A DNA stretch of 64,000 nucleotides from Prevotella sp. UBA6994 (GTDB taxonomy: Bacteria; Bacteroidota; Bacteroidia; Bacteroidales; Bacteroidaceae): positions 1 through 64,000 of the forward strand of contig DJXW01000034.1 of the NCBI GenBank assembly GCA_002449845.1, given 5' to 3'. This document shows positions 34,723-43,228 of this stretch, piece after piece. Position 1 is the stretch's first letter. Each line of letters begins with the position of its first letter. Below the pieces are notes generated by a model, which saw only the letters and a program-made list of their open reading frames with translations, was not told the origin of the DNA and made no database searches. The translations under genes and the position numbers were made by a program.

Positions 34723-35754
34723 TTATTCAAAGGTACATATATTTTTCAAATTCTTCATAGCGTTCTCTTTTTTCATTGCTTCCTCAATGGAAATGATGGG
34801 GGGATTGATGCAACGTACATCATGGAAGCCTGCTTGGAGAAGGAGGTCTTTATCTGAGACTATTCCTGCGAGCAAGATGGTGGGGATATGTTGGAGTTTG
34901 GCTCTTTGCATGATGGCAAACGGCAGCTTGCCCATGAGCGTTTGACGGTCGCAATGTCCCTCGCCCGTAATCACGATGTCGGCTTGAGACAACAGATGGT
35001 CAAAGTCTATCATGTCCATCAATAAGGTTGCACCAGCACAACGTTTGGCGTGAAGGTATTGCATGAAAGCATAGCCCAATCCACCTGCTGCTCCGGCACC
35101 GGGTAGTAAAGAACAATCGTAACCATGTGCAAGGGCACATTCTTGTGCAAAGGCTTTGGCTTGTTCGTCAAGAATCGCCACCATCTCAGTAGTTGCCCCT
35201 TTCTGTGGGGCAAAGGTATAAGCAGCTCCGTTCTTTCCAAAGAGAGGATTGTTAACATCGGTGGCGATGGTGAAAGAATAATTTTCTTGGGTGAGTATAT
35301 TTAAATAAGGTGTAAGTGCTTTCAACATTCCCTTGCCCACATCGCTTGTTGCCGAACCGCCAAGACCAATGATGAAATCATGACAGCCTTTCTTCAACGC
35401 ATCTTCGATGATTTCGCCCACACCGTATGAAGTGGCGATAAGTGGATTGAGTTCTTCTCTTTTCAATAGAGTCAGTCCACAGGCTTGCGCAATTTCAATG
35501 ACGGCCCTTTCACCTTGCACGGCATAATGAGCCTGAACGAGACGCATGAGTGGGTCGTGTACCGTCACGGTTTCTTCTTTCCATCCTAACGTCTCGATAA
35601 ATGGGGTAATCCATCCCTCACCACCGTCGCTCACGGGAATCTCGATGATGTCTGCTTGTGGAAACCTTCTGCTTATTCCTTCGGCAACGGCTCGGTTGGC
35701 TTCCTTCGATGTAAGGCAACCTTTCAGGGAGTCTATGGCAATGATGATTTTCAT
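34723..35754 (-). CDS. Glycerate kinase (GarK/GlxK type)
   Basis: About 343 aa from the ATG at 35754 (MKIIIAIDSLKGCL), preceded by a -7 box that excludes the longer reading. The start PDSFKG-like motif appears as IDSLKGCLTSKEA, then PVSDGGEGW, GLGGSATSDVGKGML, GAAGGLGYAF and ITGEGHCDRQTLMGK: all hallmarks of the type I glycerate kinase family. It phosphorylates D-glycerate to 2-phosphoglycerate with ATP, feeding glycolysis. Confidence 0.92.
   Translation of the reverse strand: MKIIIAIDSLKGCLTSKEANRAVAEGISRRFPQADIIEIPVSDGGEGWITPFIETLGWKEETVTVHDPLMRLVQAHYAVQGERAVIEIAQACGLTLLKREELNPLIATSYGVGEIIEDALKKGCHDFIIGLGGSATSDVGKGMLKALTPYLNILTQENYSFTIATDVNNPLFGKNGAAYTFAPQKGATTEMVAILDEQAKAFAQECALAHGYDCSLLPGAGAAGGLGYAFMQYLHAKRCAGATLLMDMIDFDHLLSQADIVITGEGHCDRQTLMGKLPFAIMQRAKLQHIPTILLAGIVSDKDLLLQAGFHDVRCINPPIISIEEAMKKENAMKNLKNICTFE
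34728..34735 (-). promoter_or_regulatory. -7 promoter box of the four-helix-bundle gene
   Basis: Minus strand TACCTTTG, TAnnTTTG match, 20 bp upstream of the start codon and within the last codons of the preceding gene. Confidence 0.5.
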
Positions 35755-35759
35755 GTGTG

Positions 35760-35767
35760 CAAAAGTA
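35760..35767 (-). promoter_or_regulatory. -7 promoter box of the glycerate kinase gene
   Basis: Minus strand TACTTTTG, TAnnTTTG match, very close to the start codon, implying a nearly leaderless mRNA. Confidence 0.5.
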
Positions 35768-35776
35768 CGAATATTA

Positions 35777-35808
35777 TTTGAATTATTGTGAGAAACAACG
35801 TAACTTTG
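35777..35808 (+). promoter_or_regulatory. Promoter of the YhiN-like flavoprotein gene
   Basis: TAACTTTG at 35801-35808 with TTTG at 35777-35780, 20 bp apart, matches both elements of the Bacteroidetes promoter and is divergent from glycerate kinase. Confidence 0.65.
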
Positions 35809-35827
35809 CAACTAAAATATAAATGAT

Positions 35828-37012
35828 ATGAAAACGGCGATTGTAGGAGGCGGAGCGGCAGGTTTTTTCTTGGCAATCAACTTGAAGGAAATGATGCCTG
35901 AAATGGATGTGTCTATCTTTGAACGAGGGAAAAAAGTGTTGGCAAAGGTGGAAATATCGGGTGGAGGACGGTGTAATTGCACCAATTCGTTTGCTTCGGT
36001 GAAAGACTTCAAGATGGTCTATCCCCGTGGCCATCAATTGATGAAACGCCTGTTCAAGGTTTTCAACTATCGCGATGCTTATCAATGGTTTGAACTTCAT
36101 GGAGTTCCCTTGGTGACACAATCTGATGAGTGCGTGTTTCCTGTGTCACAAGATTCTCATAGCATCATTCAATGTTTCCTGCATGAGGCACGAAAACATC
36201 ATGTACACATTGATACGGAAAGGAAGATTGAAACATTGGATGAGTTGAGGGATTATGATTATATTGCTGTCACTACGGGCGGTTCTCCACGAATGGAAGG
36301 ATTGAGATGGTTGGAGCCTTCGGGGGTGACAATCATGCCTCCCGTTCCTTCACTCTTTACATTCAACATCAAGGATGAAGCACTGCGTTCGTTGATGGGT
36401 ACGGTTGTGGAGAACGTATCGGTAATGAATCCTGGCACGAAGATGAAGTCGGGCGGTGCATTGCTGATTACACATTGGGGAATGAGTGGTCCTGCCATTT
36501 TGAGATTGTCCAGTTATGCGGCTCGCTTGCTGCATGATAACAACTATCGTTTACCGCTGTCCGTGAACTGGGTGGGACGTAAGGATGCAGAAGTGCTTGA
36601 TGCGTTGAATGATTGCATGATAGAGAATGCTCAGAAACAACTCACGAGTTTCCGTCCCTTTGACTTGCCAGGCAGATTGTGGAATTATTTGCTTGAAAAG
36701 TCGTTGGGCGCAAGAAGTACAAACAGGTGGATGAACCTGAACCAAAAGGAACTCAATCGTTTGACCAACGTGCTTTGCAACGATGTCTATCAGATAGAGG
36801 GTAGGGCAGCGTTTAAGGATGAGTTTGTTACTTGTGGTGGTGTTTCTTTGGATAGTATTCATCCTCAAACATTAGAATGTAAGTCTTATCCCCATCTTTT
36901 CTTTGCCGGCGAGGTGTTAGACATAGATGGTGTTACGGGTGGATTTAATTTCCAGGCAGCATGGACAACGGCGTATGTGGTTGCAATGGCTATTTGTCAT
37001 GGAAATTCGTAA
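35828..37012 (+). CDS. YhiN/HI0933-like FAD-dependent oxidoreductase
   Basis: 394 aa. The FAD-binding start is VGGGAAGFFLAINL, then the family signature SGGGRCNCTNS, TGGSPRMEG, HWGMSGPAIL and the closing block FAGEVLDIDGVTGGFNFQAAWTTAYVVA. These flavoproteins are widespread; the physiological substrate is unclear, with reductase roles proposed for some relatives. Normal length and apparently complete. Confidence 0.9.
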   Translation: MKTAIVGGGAAGFFLAINLKEMMPEMDVSIFERGKKVLAKVEISGGGRCNCTNSFASVKDFKMVYPRGHQLMKRLFKVFNYRDAYQWFELHGVPLVTQSDECVFPVSQDSHSIIQCFLHEARKHHVHIDTERKIETLDELRDYDYIAVTTGGSPRMEGLRWLEPSGVTIMPPVPSLFTFNIKDEALRSLMGTVVENVSVMNPGTKMKSGGALLITHWGMSGPAILRLSSYAARLLHDNNYRLPLSVNWVGRKDAEVLDALNDCMIENAQKQLTSFRPFDLPGRLWNYLLEKSLGARSTNRWMNLNQKELNRLTNVLCNDVYQIEGRAAFKDEFVTCGGVSLDSIHPQTLECKSYPHLFFAGEVLDIDGVTGGFNFQAAWTTAYVVAMAICHGNS

Positions 37013-37185
37013 TTTTGGGGTCAAAATACGGGCGTTTTTTCAAACGAGTTGATACTTGGTGGAAAATATGCCCATATTTTTGCATTACCGTATGTCGCTA
37101 ATTCTTAGAGACTTACAGATAGCTGATGTATGCAAGTGAATTGAAAAACGATGTTTTTACCTCAAAAAGAGCCCTTTTTTGTCCT

Positions 37186-37260
37186 TCATAACATATATAG
37201 TTAGCACTCCTAACATATATAGTTACGCTCGTAACTCATAATGTTACGACTGAAAAGTTA
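37186..37260 (-). repeat. Dispersed intergenic repeat, copy 2 (inverted relative to copy 1)
   Basis: Reverse-strand match to the block at 20925-21010, including two full TAACTATATATGTTA units and an ATGAGTTACGAG. Sequence similarity continues into a flanking AAAAACxTCGTTTTT element. Confidence 0.6.
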
Positions 37261-37519
37261 TATGTTTGCTCCCAAAATGGGATTTTTTACCCGTTTTAAA
37301 TCTATTTTCTGGAATTTTATTTCTATTTCGCAAGAAATCCCAAATGTCTTTTTGTTGGGTAAATTGACAATTTTTTAGATTGAAGATTGAAAATTGAGAA
37401 TTGAAAAAGATAATTTATCGCCTTCCTTCTTGGCTAACTATCAGCGTCTTCATCATCTCCGAAATTTTTGTGAAAAGCATTTTTGTGAAGGAAAACTTGT
37501 TGAAGTGCTGCGAAATGAT

Positions 37520-37527
37520 TACTTTTG
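37520..37527 (+). promoter_or_regulatory. -7 promoter box of the MFS transporter gene
   Basis: TACTTTTG, TAnnTTTG match. It overlaps the longest possible start at 37525, so the ATG at 37546 is the realistic start. Confidence 0.55.
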
Positions 37528-37545
37528 CGTATTCTAACGAAAGGG

Positions 37546-38727
37546 ATGATGAAACAAGACAAGCTTTGGAATGCAAACTACCTCAAGGTGATGACCGCAA
37601 ACTTCTCCATGTCGTTTGCCTTCTTCTTGCTTACACCTTTGTTGCCACTTTATCTGAGCGAGAATTTCGGTGCGTCTAAAGACACGATAGGATTGGTGCT
37701 GTCGGGATATACCATTACGGCATTGTTGTTTCGACCATTTAGTGGATATGTGGTAGATAGTTTTCCCCGTAAGAAAGTGCTGTTGGTTAGCTTGTTCCTG
37801 TATTTCCTGCTATTTGGCGGTTATCTGTTGGCTGGCACATTGGTACTCTTTGCCATTGTGCGGACATTACATGGTGGACCGTTCGGAGCATCAACCGTTG
37901 CCAATAGTACTGTAGCGATAGACGTGTTACCGTCGAGTAGGCGCAATGAAGGCATCGGCTATTACGGACTGAGCAACAATCTCGCTACAGCCATTGCTCC
38001 CACCATTGGTGTGTTTGTTTATAAATACGTGCATGATTTCGACGTGCTCTTTTGGCTTGCCTTTATTGTGGCTGGTTTAGGCTTGGCTGTAGATGCTACC
38101 ATCAAAATGCCTAAAAAGCAGGTGCTCAAGGATAAGGACACCATTTCTCTCGACCGCTTTTTCTTGTTGAAAGGATGGATGATTGGCGTCAATATGATTT
38201 TCTTTGGCATTTGTTATGGCGTGTTGAGCAATTACTTGGCAATATATGGAAAGGAGACGATGGGAATCACGAGCGGAACGGGAACGTATTTCATGTTGCT
38301 TTCTATTGGTTTGATATTGTCTCGCTTGCAAGGAGCGAGTGCGTTGAGAAAAGGCAAATTGGTGCAGAATGCCGCTGAGGGTGTTGCAATTTCCACGGTA
38401 GGTTACACCATATTTATATTATACCCCCACGAGATAGGATATTATGGGTCGGCGTTGCTGATAGGATTGGGCAACGGACACTTATGGCCAGCTTTTCAGA
38501 ATATGATTATCAGTTTGGCAAACAACAATGAGCGAGGCACTGCCAATTCAACGTTGCTCACCTGTTGGGACTTAGGTATAGGCTTGGGAGTGTTGCTTGG
38601 TGGCGTCATCGTAGAGTTTTTGGGTTATTCGGCAGTATTTTGGTGGGTGGTAGCCATTCACGTTATCGGACTGTTGATGTTTTTCTTATATACAAGAAGC
38701 TTTTATTGGGCGAGAAAAAACAAATAA
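37546..38727 (+). CDS. Major facilitator superfamily transporter
   Basis: About 393 aa starting MMKQDKLWNANYLK, with some twelve hydrophobic helices and a central cytoplasmic loop around KMPKKQVLKDKD. The loop between helices 2 and 3 has the MFS motif (GYVVDSFPRKKVLL). It resembles the YfcJ/YhhS-like or arabinose-efflux-type drug transporters, but the substrate is not deducible. It is monocistronic and faces pepD in convergent orientation. Confidence 0.85.
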   Translation: MMKQDKLWNANYLKVMTANFSMSFAFFLLTPLLPLYLSENFGASKDTIGLVLSGYTITALLFRPFSGYVVDSFPRKKVLLVSLFLYFLLFGGYLLAGTLVLFAIVRTLHGGPFGASTVANSTVAIDVLPSSRRNEGIGYYGLSNNLATAIAPTIGVFVYKYVHDFDVLFWLAFIVAGLGLAVDATIKMPKKQVLKDKDTISLDRFFLLKGWMIGVNMIFFGICYGVLSNYLAIYGKETMGITSGTGTYFMLLSIGLILSRLQGASALRKGKLVQNAAEGVAISTVGYTIFILYPHEIGYYGSALLIGLGNGHLWPAFQNMIISLANNNERGTANSTLLTCWDLGIGLGVLLGGVIVEFLGYSAVFWWVVAIHVIGLLMFFLYTRSFYWARKNK

Positions 38728-38756
38728 GGCTAACAAGGTTGTGAGTCTTGTCAGCC
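38728..38756. terminator. Hairpin between MFS gene and pepD
   Basis: A 10-bp stem with one mismatch (GGCTAACAAG / CTTGTCAGCC), directly after the transporter stop codon. No T-tract; weak support. Confidence 0.4.
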
Positions 38757-38794
38757 CTATGGAACATATTGGTTCAAAATGTCATTGTCGTTTC

Positions 38795-40243
38795 TTATAC
38801 ATTTTTCAAAATGTCGAGCAGATGATTCCAAACCATTTGCACGGTGGGAATATGCAGACGCTCATCAGGAGAGTGAACTCCCCTCAAGGTAGGACCAAAT
38901 GATACCATGTCTAAGTGTGGATATTTCTCAGAGAAGAGACCACATTCCAAACCTGCATGAATGCCCAATACCTTGGGGTCTTTGCCAAAGAGTTTCTTGT
39001 AAGAAGCCACGGCAAGGGCGGTGAGCTTGCTGTTTGGATTCATCTTCCATGCGGGATAGCCTTCGCCTTGTACCACCTCTGCACCAGCCAATTGGAACAC
39101 TGCTTTAATGGTGGCAGCCTCGTTGTCGAGTGCACTCATCACGTTAGAACGCTGAGAAGCCACCACCTTCATGGCATTCTCGCAAGTCTCAATACTTGCC
39201 ACGTTGTTGGATGTTTCTACCAACCATGAAAGTTCTTCGTCTTGGCACATGGCAAACACACCATTGTCAACGGCTTGCATGGCTTGTACGATTCTCGTAC
39301 TTACGTCTTGTGGCAATACAGGAGCAGCCTCCGTGCTCTCCATGTCAAATTGCATGTTCTTTTCAGTGACGTGATATTCTTCTTCCACGGCAGAGGCAAA
39401 GACGTTCCAATCTACGCGCACATCTTCTTTCTTCTCGAAAGGCACTCCGAACACGATGACTCCATCACGGGGAATGGCATTATGGAGCTTGCCGGCATTG
39501 AATGACACGAGACGCAGACCATAACGCTCTTGCGTTTGATAGAGGAAGCGAGCCAAGACCTTCAGTGCATTTGCACGTTTCTTGTTGATGTCGTCGCCAG
39601 AGTGACCACCTACCAGTCCCTTCAGGGAAGCCTTCACGAAGAACCATCCTTCAGGGGCTGCCTCACGTTCAAAATGGAAGGTAGCTGTGGTGTTTCTACC
39701 ACCGGCACAAGAGACAAAAATCTGTCCCTCATCCTCTGAGTCGAGATTGATAAGCATGTTACCCTTCATGAAACCAGCTTTCATGCCCTCGGCACCAGTA
39801 AGACCAGTTTCCTCGTCACGGGTGAACACACACTCTAATGGTCCGTGCTCAATGTCGTCGGAATCGAGAATGGCAAGTTCGATGGCGCAACCAATACCGT
39901 CGTCAGCACCTAACGTAGTGCCCTTGGCGCAGAGCCATTCGCCGTCGATATAGGTCTGAATGGCATCTTTGGTGAAATCAAAGTCAACGTCAACCAACTT
40001 CTCGCAAACCATGTCCATGTGGCTTTGCAGGATGATGGTATCTTTGTCCTCAAATCCAGGAGTGGCTGGCTTGCGGATAATCACGTTACCCGTCTCGTCA
40101 ATTACCGTTTCAAGACCACGACTCTCGCCGAATGTTTTCAAGTATTCAATCATCTGTTCCTCATGCTTGGAAGGACGAGGAATCTCATTGATTTTGGCAA
40201 ACTGCTCAAACACGCGAGCAGGTTTTAATTCATTTTTATTCAT
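38795..40243 (-). CDS. pepD: Beta-Ala-His / aminoacyl-histidine dipeptidase PepD (M20)
   Basis: 482 aa. Metal and catalytic motifs of M20 peptidases are all seen: QSHMDMVCEK, GADDGIGCAIEL, TRDEETGLTGAEG, NLDSEDEG and the GGHSGDDI of the lid domain. It hydrolyses Xaa-His and other dipeptides with zinc in the cytoplasm, supporting peptide nutrition typical of oral and gut Prevotella. Length agrees with E. coli PepD (485 aa). Confidence 0.93.
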   Translation of the reverse strand: MNKNELKPARVFEQFAKINEIPRPSKHEEQMIEYLKTFGESRGLETVIDETGNVIIRKPATPGFEDKDTIILQSHMDMVCEKLVDVDFDFTKDAIQTYIDGEWLCAKGTTLGADDGIGCAIELAILDSDDIEHGPLECVFTRDEETGLTGAEGMKAGFMKGNMLINLDSEDEGQIFVSCAGGRNTTATFHFEREAAPEGWFFVKASLKGLVGGHSGDDINKKRANALKVLARFLYQTQERYGLRLVSFNAGKLHNAIPRDGVIVFGVPFEKKEDVRVDWNVFASAVEEEYHVTEKNMQFDMESTEAAPVLPQDVSTRIVQAMQAVDNGVFAMCQDEELSWLVETSNNVASIETCENAMKVVASQRSNVMSALDNEAATIKAVFQLAGAEVVQGEGYPAWKMNPNSKLTALAVASYKKLFGKDPKVLGIHAGLECGLFSEKYPHLDMVSFGPTLRGVHSPDERLHIPTVQMVWNHLLDILKNV

Positions 40244-40294
40244 TTATTTTTGTTATTTTATTACTGAATTCTTTTTATTCTCATTGATTTGCAC

Positions 40295-40302
40295 TATCTT
40301 TG
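40295..40302 (+). promoter_or_regulatory. -7 promoter box upstream of the small membrane protein / OmpH-like genes
   Basis: TATCTTTG, TAnnTTTG match, leaving a leader of about 90 bases before 40398. The leader holds a possible 11-codon ORF beginning at 40323. Confidence 0.5.
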
Positions 40303-40397
40303 CACAAAATTTGCGAAGTGAAATGGCAAACACCCTATTGGTGATGTGTGAAACGTAAACATAGGCCTTTTACTTAGCATTTGCAAAAATACTAAAA

Positions 40398-40592
40398 ATG
40401 ATGGAATCTTTGCTTTTAAGCGTGTTAATAATTGCTATCGCAATGGCTTTATTCTTGGTGAAGTTGATTTTCAAGAAAGATGGAAGGTTTTCTTCACAGC
40501 ATATTCATGACAGTAAGGCAATGAAAGACAGAGGCATTCACTGCGTGATGGACCAAGACCGTGAGGCAAGAAAACGTGGAAAGGCATATTGA
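40398..40592 (+). CDS. Small membrane protein
   Basis: 64 aa with one strong N-terminal membrane helix (LLLSVLIIAIAMALFLVKLIF) and a short charged cytoplasmic tail (KDREARKRGK type). I recall similar small proteins beside OmpH-like genes in Bacteroidota but cannot name it. It shares a promoter and is 34 bp upstream of the OmpH-like gene. Confidence 0.55.
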   Translation: MMESLLLSVLIIAIAMALFLVKLIFKKDGRFSSQHIHDSKAMKDRGIHCVMDQDREARKRGKAY

Positions 40593-40626
40593 TTAATTGA
40601 AAACACATTATTAATATTATAACGAG

Positions 40627-41250
40627 ATGAATAAGAAGAACATTTTTCGTATGATGGCAATTGCCGCTTTTGCTGGTATCGCCGTAACATCGTGTGACAA
40701 CTCAGCTCCAAAGATGGACTCTAAGGCTGACACAAAGGCAGCACCTTCTGAGTTGAAAATCGCTTATGTTGAAGTAGATTCTATCATGACTCAATATAAG
40801 TTCTGCAAGGAGTATTCACAAATCCTTCAAAAGAAGGGACAGAACATTCAAAATACGTTGGCTGCCAAGCAGCAACAGTTGCAGACAGCTGGCGTGAACT
40901 TCCAACAGAAACTTCAACAGAATGCCTATACACGTGATCAAGCTGAGGCTATCCAAGCAGGATTGCAGAAGCAGGCTGCCGACTTGGATGCACTGAACAC
41001 ACGTTTGTCTAACGAGTTCCAGGCTGAGACCAATAAGTTTAATGATGCTTTGCGTGACTCTATTCAGCACTTCCTCGTGAAGTACAACAAAGACAAGAAG
41101 TATAGCATTATCTTGAGTAAAGCTGGTGATAACTTGCTCTATGCAGACAAGGCATACGATATTACTGATGCCGTAATTGCTGGATTGAACAAGGCTTATA
41201 AGTCTTCTCCCGCTACCAAGGCAGCTGCCAAGGAAGAGAAGAAAAAGTAA
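40627..41250 (+). CDS. OmpH/Skp-like periplasmic chaperone, lipoprotein
   Basis: 207 aa. The signal ends in GIAVTSC, a lipobox with cysteine 23, so it is a lipoprotein. The OmpH start motif (KIAYVEVDSIMTQY) is followed by the long coiled-coil tentacles (residues 70-150) and a C-terminal beta edge (KKYSIILSKAGDNLLYAD). Skp-like proteins escort outer-membrane proteins through the periplasm; the lipid anchor is a Bacteroidota feature. A lysine- and alanine-rich tail ends the protein immediately before nth. Confidence 0.85.
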   Translation: MNKKNIFRMMAIAAFAGIAVTSCDNSAPKMDSKADTKAAPSELKIAYVEVDSIMTQYKFCKEYSQILQKKGQNIQNTLAAKQQQLQTAGVNFQQKLQQNAYTRDQAEAIQAGLQKQAADLDALNTRLSNEFQAETNKFNDALRDSIQHFLVKYNKDKKYSIILSKAGDNLLYADKAYDITDAVIAGLNKAYKSSPATKAAAKEEKKK

Positions 41251-41898
41251 ATGACCAAGAAAGAACGATACGCTTATATCCTGGACTATTTCAGGAAGCA
41301 AATGCCCGTGGCAACAACAGAATTGGAATTTGCAAGTGCATTCCAATTGTTGTGTGCCACGTTGCTTAGTGCCCAATGCACAGACAAGCGCATCAACCAG
41401 GTAACTCCAGCCTTGTTTGCCCGCTATCCATCTGCCAAGGAAATGGCATTGGCAGAACCGGAGGATGTGCTTGAATATGTGAAGAGCGTATCATATCCCA
41501 ACTCAAAAGCCAAACATTTGGTAGAGATGTCGCGTATGCTGGTGGCTGATTTTGGTGGGGAAGTTCCTGATAACCTCGACGATTTGACCAAACTGCCTGG
41601 AGTAGGACGCAAGACAGCCAACGTGATGCAAGCTGTATGGTTTGGCAAATCTACGATGGCAGTGGATACGCATGTGTATCGGGTGAGCCATCGGATGGGA
41701 TTGGTACCGAAGACAGCCAATAATCCATATAAAGTAGAACAAGAACTCATCAAATATATCCCCGAGGAAGACATACCCAATGCCCATCATTGGTTGTTGT
41801 TGCATGGTAGATACGTTTGTACGAGCAGGGCTCCACATTGCGCTAAGTGTGAATTGAGCGACATTTGTCCCAAACTTTTAGAAAACTCTAAATTATGA
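41251..41898 (+). CDS. nth: Endonuclease III
   Basis: 215 aa, normal length. The helix-hairpin-helix LPGVGRKTAN carries the catalytic lysine, followed by VDTHVYRVSHR with the catalytic aspartate. The C-terminal cysteines CTSRAPHCAKCELSDIC bind the 4Fe-4S cluster. It removes oxidised pyrimidines in base-excision repair. The ATG directly follows the OmpH-like stop codon, and its own stop overlaps the next gene by four bases. Confidence 0.95.
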   Translation: MTKKERYAYILDYFRKQMPVATTELEFASAFQLLCATLLSAQCTDKRINQVTPALFARYPSAKEMALAEPEDVLEYVKSVSYPNSKAKHLVEMSRMLVADFGGEVPDNLDDLTKLPGVGRKTANVMQAVWFGKSTMAVDTHVYRVSHRMGLVPKTANNPYKVEQELIKYIPEEDIPNAHHWLLLHGRYVCTSRAPHCAKCELSDICPKLLENSKL

Positions 41899-42596
41899 AT
41901 GTAAACAGAATCCTTGATTTCCTGAAAGATGTAGCGGTGAACAACAATCGCCCTTGGTTTCAATCACATAAAGATGAATATCTGACTTGTAAGGGGGACT
42001 TTGAACATGACATTGCGCAAGCCATTACTCGTTTGGCTGAGTTTGACGAGGAAGTGGCGCATCTTCAAGTAAAGGATTGCGTCTATCGTTTTTACAGAGA
42101 TACTCGCTTTTCGGAGGATAAGTCACCGTATAAACGTCACTTTGGTGCATATATCTGTGCTAAAGGGAAGAAGTCGTTACGTGGTGGCTACTACATTCAT
42201 GTGGAACCAGACAATTGTATGCTCGCTACGGGAAGTTATTGGTTGCCAACAAATATCCTTACGTCATGCAGAAATGAGATCATGGGAAACATTGATGTGT
42301 GGCGCAAGGCGGTGGAAAACAAACAATTTATTGCTCACTTTGGTAAACCCAATGAGGGAACATGGGAACAGTCAGACAAGGGCTTTGGATTGGATTCTCT
42401 GAAAACATGTCCCAGTGGCTTTCCACGTGAATACAAATACATTCAGTATTTGAGAATGAAGGATTATTGCTGTTGGAAACGTGTTCCTAACGATTTCTTC
42501 GATGGCGAAGAGTGGTATGATGAAGCGATGAAAATCTTCAAGACAGCCAAGCCCATGATGGACTTCATGAACTCGGTCATTGATGATTACGAATAA
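41895..42596 (+). CDS. DUF2461 family protein
   Basis: 233 aa. The beginning (FLKDVAVNNNRPWFQSHKDEYL), the middle (RFYRDTRFSEDKSPYKRHFGAYI) and GGYYIHVEP are the hallmark of the DUF2461/TIGR02453 family. The function is unknown; some members are predicted as nuclease-related or stress proteins. Translationally coupled to nth by an ATGA overlap, hinting at a DNA-repair link. Confidence 0.85.
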   Translation: MNVNRILDFLKDVAVNNNRPWFQSHKDEYLTCKGDFEHDIAQAITRLAEFDEEVAHLQVKDCVYRFYRDTRFSEDKSPYKRHFGAYICAKGKKSLRGGYYIHVEPDNCMLATGSYWLPTNILTSCRNEIMGNIDVWRKAVENKQFIAHFGKPNEGTWEQSDKGFGLDSLKTCPSGFPREYKYIQYLRMKDYCCWKRVPNDFFDGEEWYDEAMKIFKTAKPMMDFMNSVIDDYE

Positions 42597-42659
42597 ATAA
42601 AATCGGCTATAGTTTTTTTATAAGAAGGAAAAGATTGAAGATTAAGTTAAAGTTAATGT

Positions 42660-42712
42660 TAATGTATGTTCTTAATCTTCAATCTTCAATTTTTAATCTT
42701 CAATCTTCAACG
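42660..42712. repeat. Simple repeat of AATCTTCA units
   Basis: Several TTAATCTTCAATCTTCAA copies downstream of rpiB and running into its last codons. The same sequence type occurs at 37378-37406 and 61625-61672. Confidence 0.6.
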
Positions 42713-43147
42713 AACTGGAATCTTGTCAATACGCTTTTGATGACGACCGCCTTCAAATTCAGTGGTGAAGAACTCGTCCATAATCTTGCGAGCCATATCC
42801 TCATCAATGAATCGACCAGGCATTACCAATACGTTGGCGTTATTGTGCTGACGGATGAGGTGAGCGATTTCAGGTATCCAACAAAGACCGGCACGAATGC
42901 TCTGATGCTTGTTGAGTGTCATGTTGATTCCTTCGCCACTACCACAGATGGCAATACCGGGGAATACTTCACCTTTCTCGATACCCTCAGCCAAAGCATG
43001 ACCGAAGTCGCTGTAATCGCAAGACTCCTCGGTGAAAGTGCCATAGTCTTTATAAGGCATTCCCTTCTCGTCAAGATATTTCTTTACGAATTGTTTCAAG
43101 GCAAAGCCAGCATGGTCAGAGGCAATGCCAATAGTTTTTACTTCCAT
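42707..43147 (-). CDS. rpiB: Ribose 5-phosphate isomerase B
   Basis: 146 aa, normal length. The SDHAG start motif (IASDHAGFALKQ), the YSDFGHALAE segment and the active-site CGSGEGINM loop are conserved. It interconverts ribose 5-phosphate and ribulose 5-phosphate. It follows transketolase on the same strand with a hairpin between, so both serve the non-oxidative pentose phosphate pathway. Confidence 0.95.
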   Translation of the reverse strand: MEVKTIGIASDHAGFALKQFVKKYLDEKGMPYKDYGTFTEESCDYSDFGHALAEGIEKGEVFPGIAICGSGEGINMTLNKHQSIRAGLCWIPEIAHLIRQHNNANVLVMPGRFIDEDMARKIMDEFFTTEFEGGRHQKRIDKIPVR

Positions 43148-43164
43148 ATTTCTTTATAAAAAAG

Positions 43165-43220
43165 AACGAAAATCTTAAAACCTTACATGAGTTACATGAA
43201 AGGATTTTAAGATTTTCGTT
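43165..43220 (-). terminator. Strong hairpin between tkt and rpiB
   Basis: A 20-bp stem with one bulge (43165-43184 / 43200-43220) directly after the transketolase stop codon, followed on the minus strand by a CTTTTTT tract. It looks like a terminator or partial attenuator of tkt before rpiB. Confidence 0.75.
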
Positions 43221-43228
43221 GGTTGTTT

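Larger units (their letters stand above)
37013..37545. other. Intergenic region with dispersed repeat and A/T-rich simple sequence
   Basis: No gene supported in about 530 bp. It contains the second copy of the TAACTATATATGTTA repeat, a TTGAAGATTGAAAATTGA simple stretch (37378-37406) and the promoter of the transporter. Confidence 0.6.

Noticed and set aside
40323..40358. 11-codon leader peptide before the small membrane protein
   Set aside because: Too short to judge; no repeated codons or clear attenuator structure.
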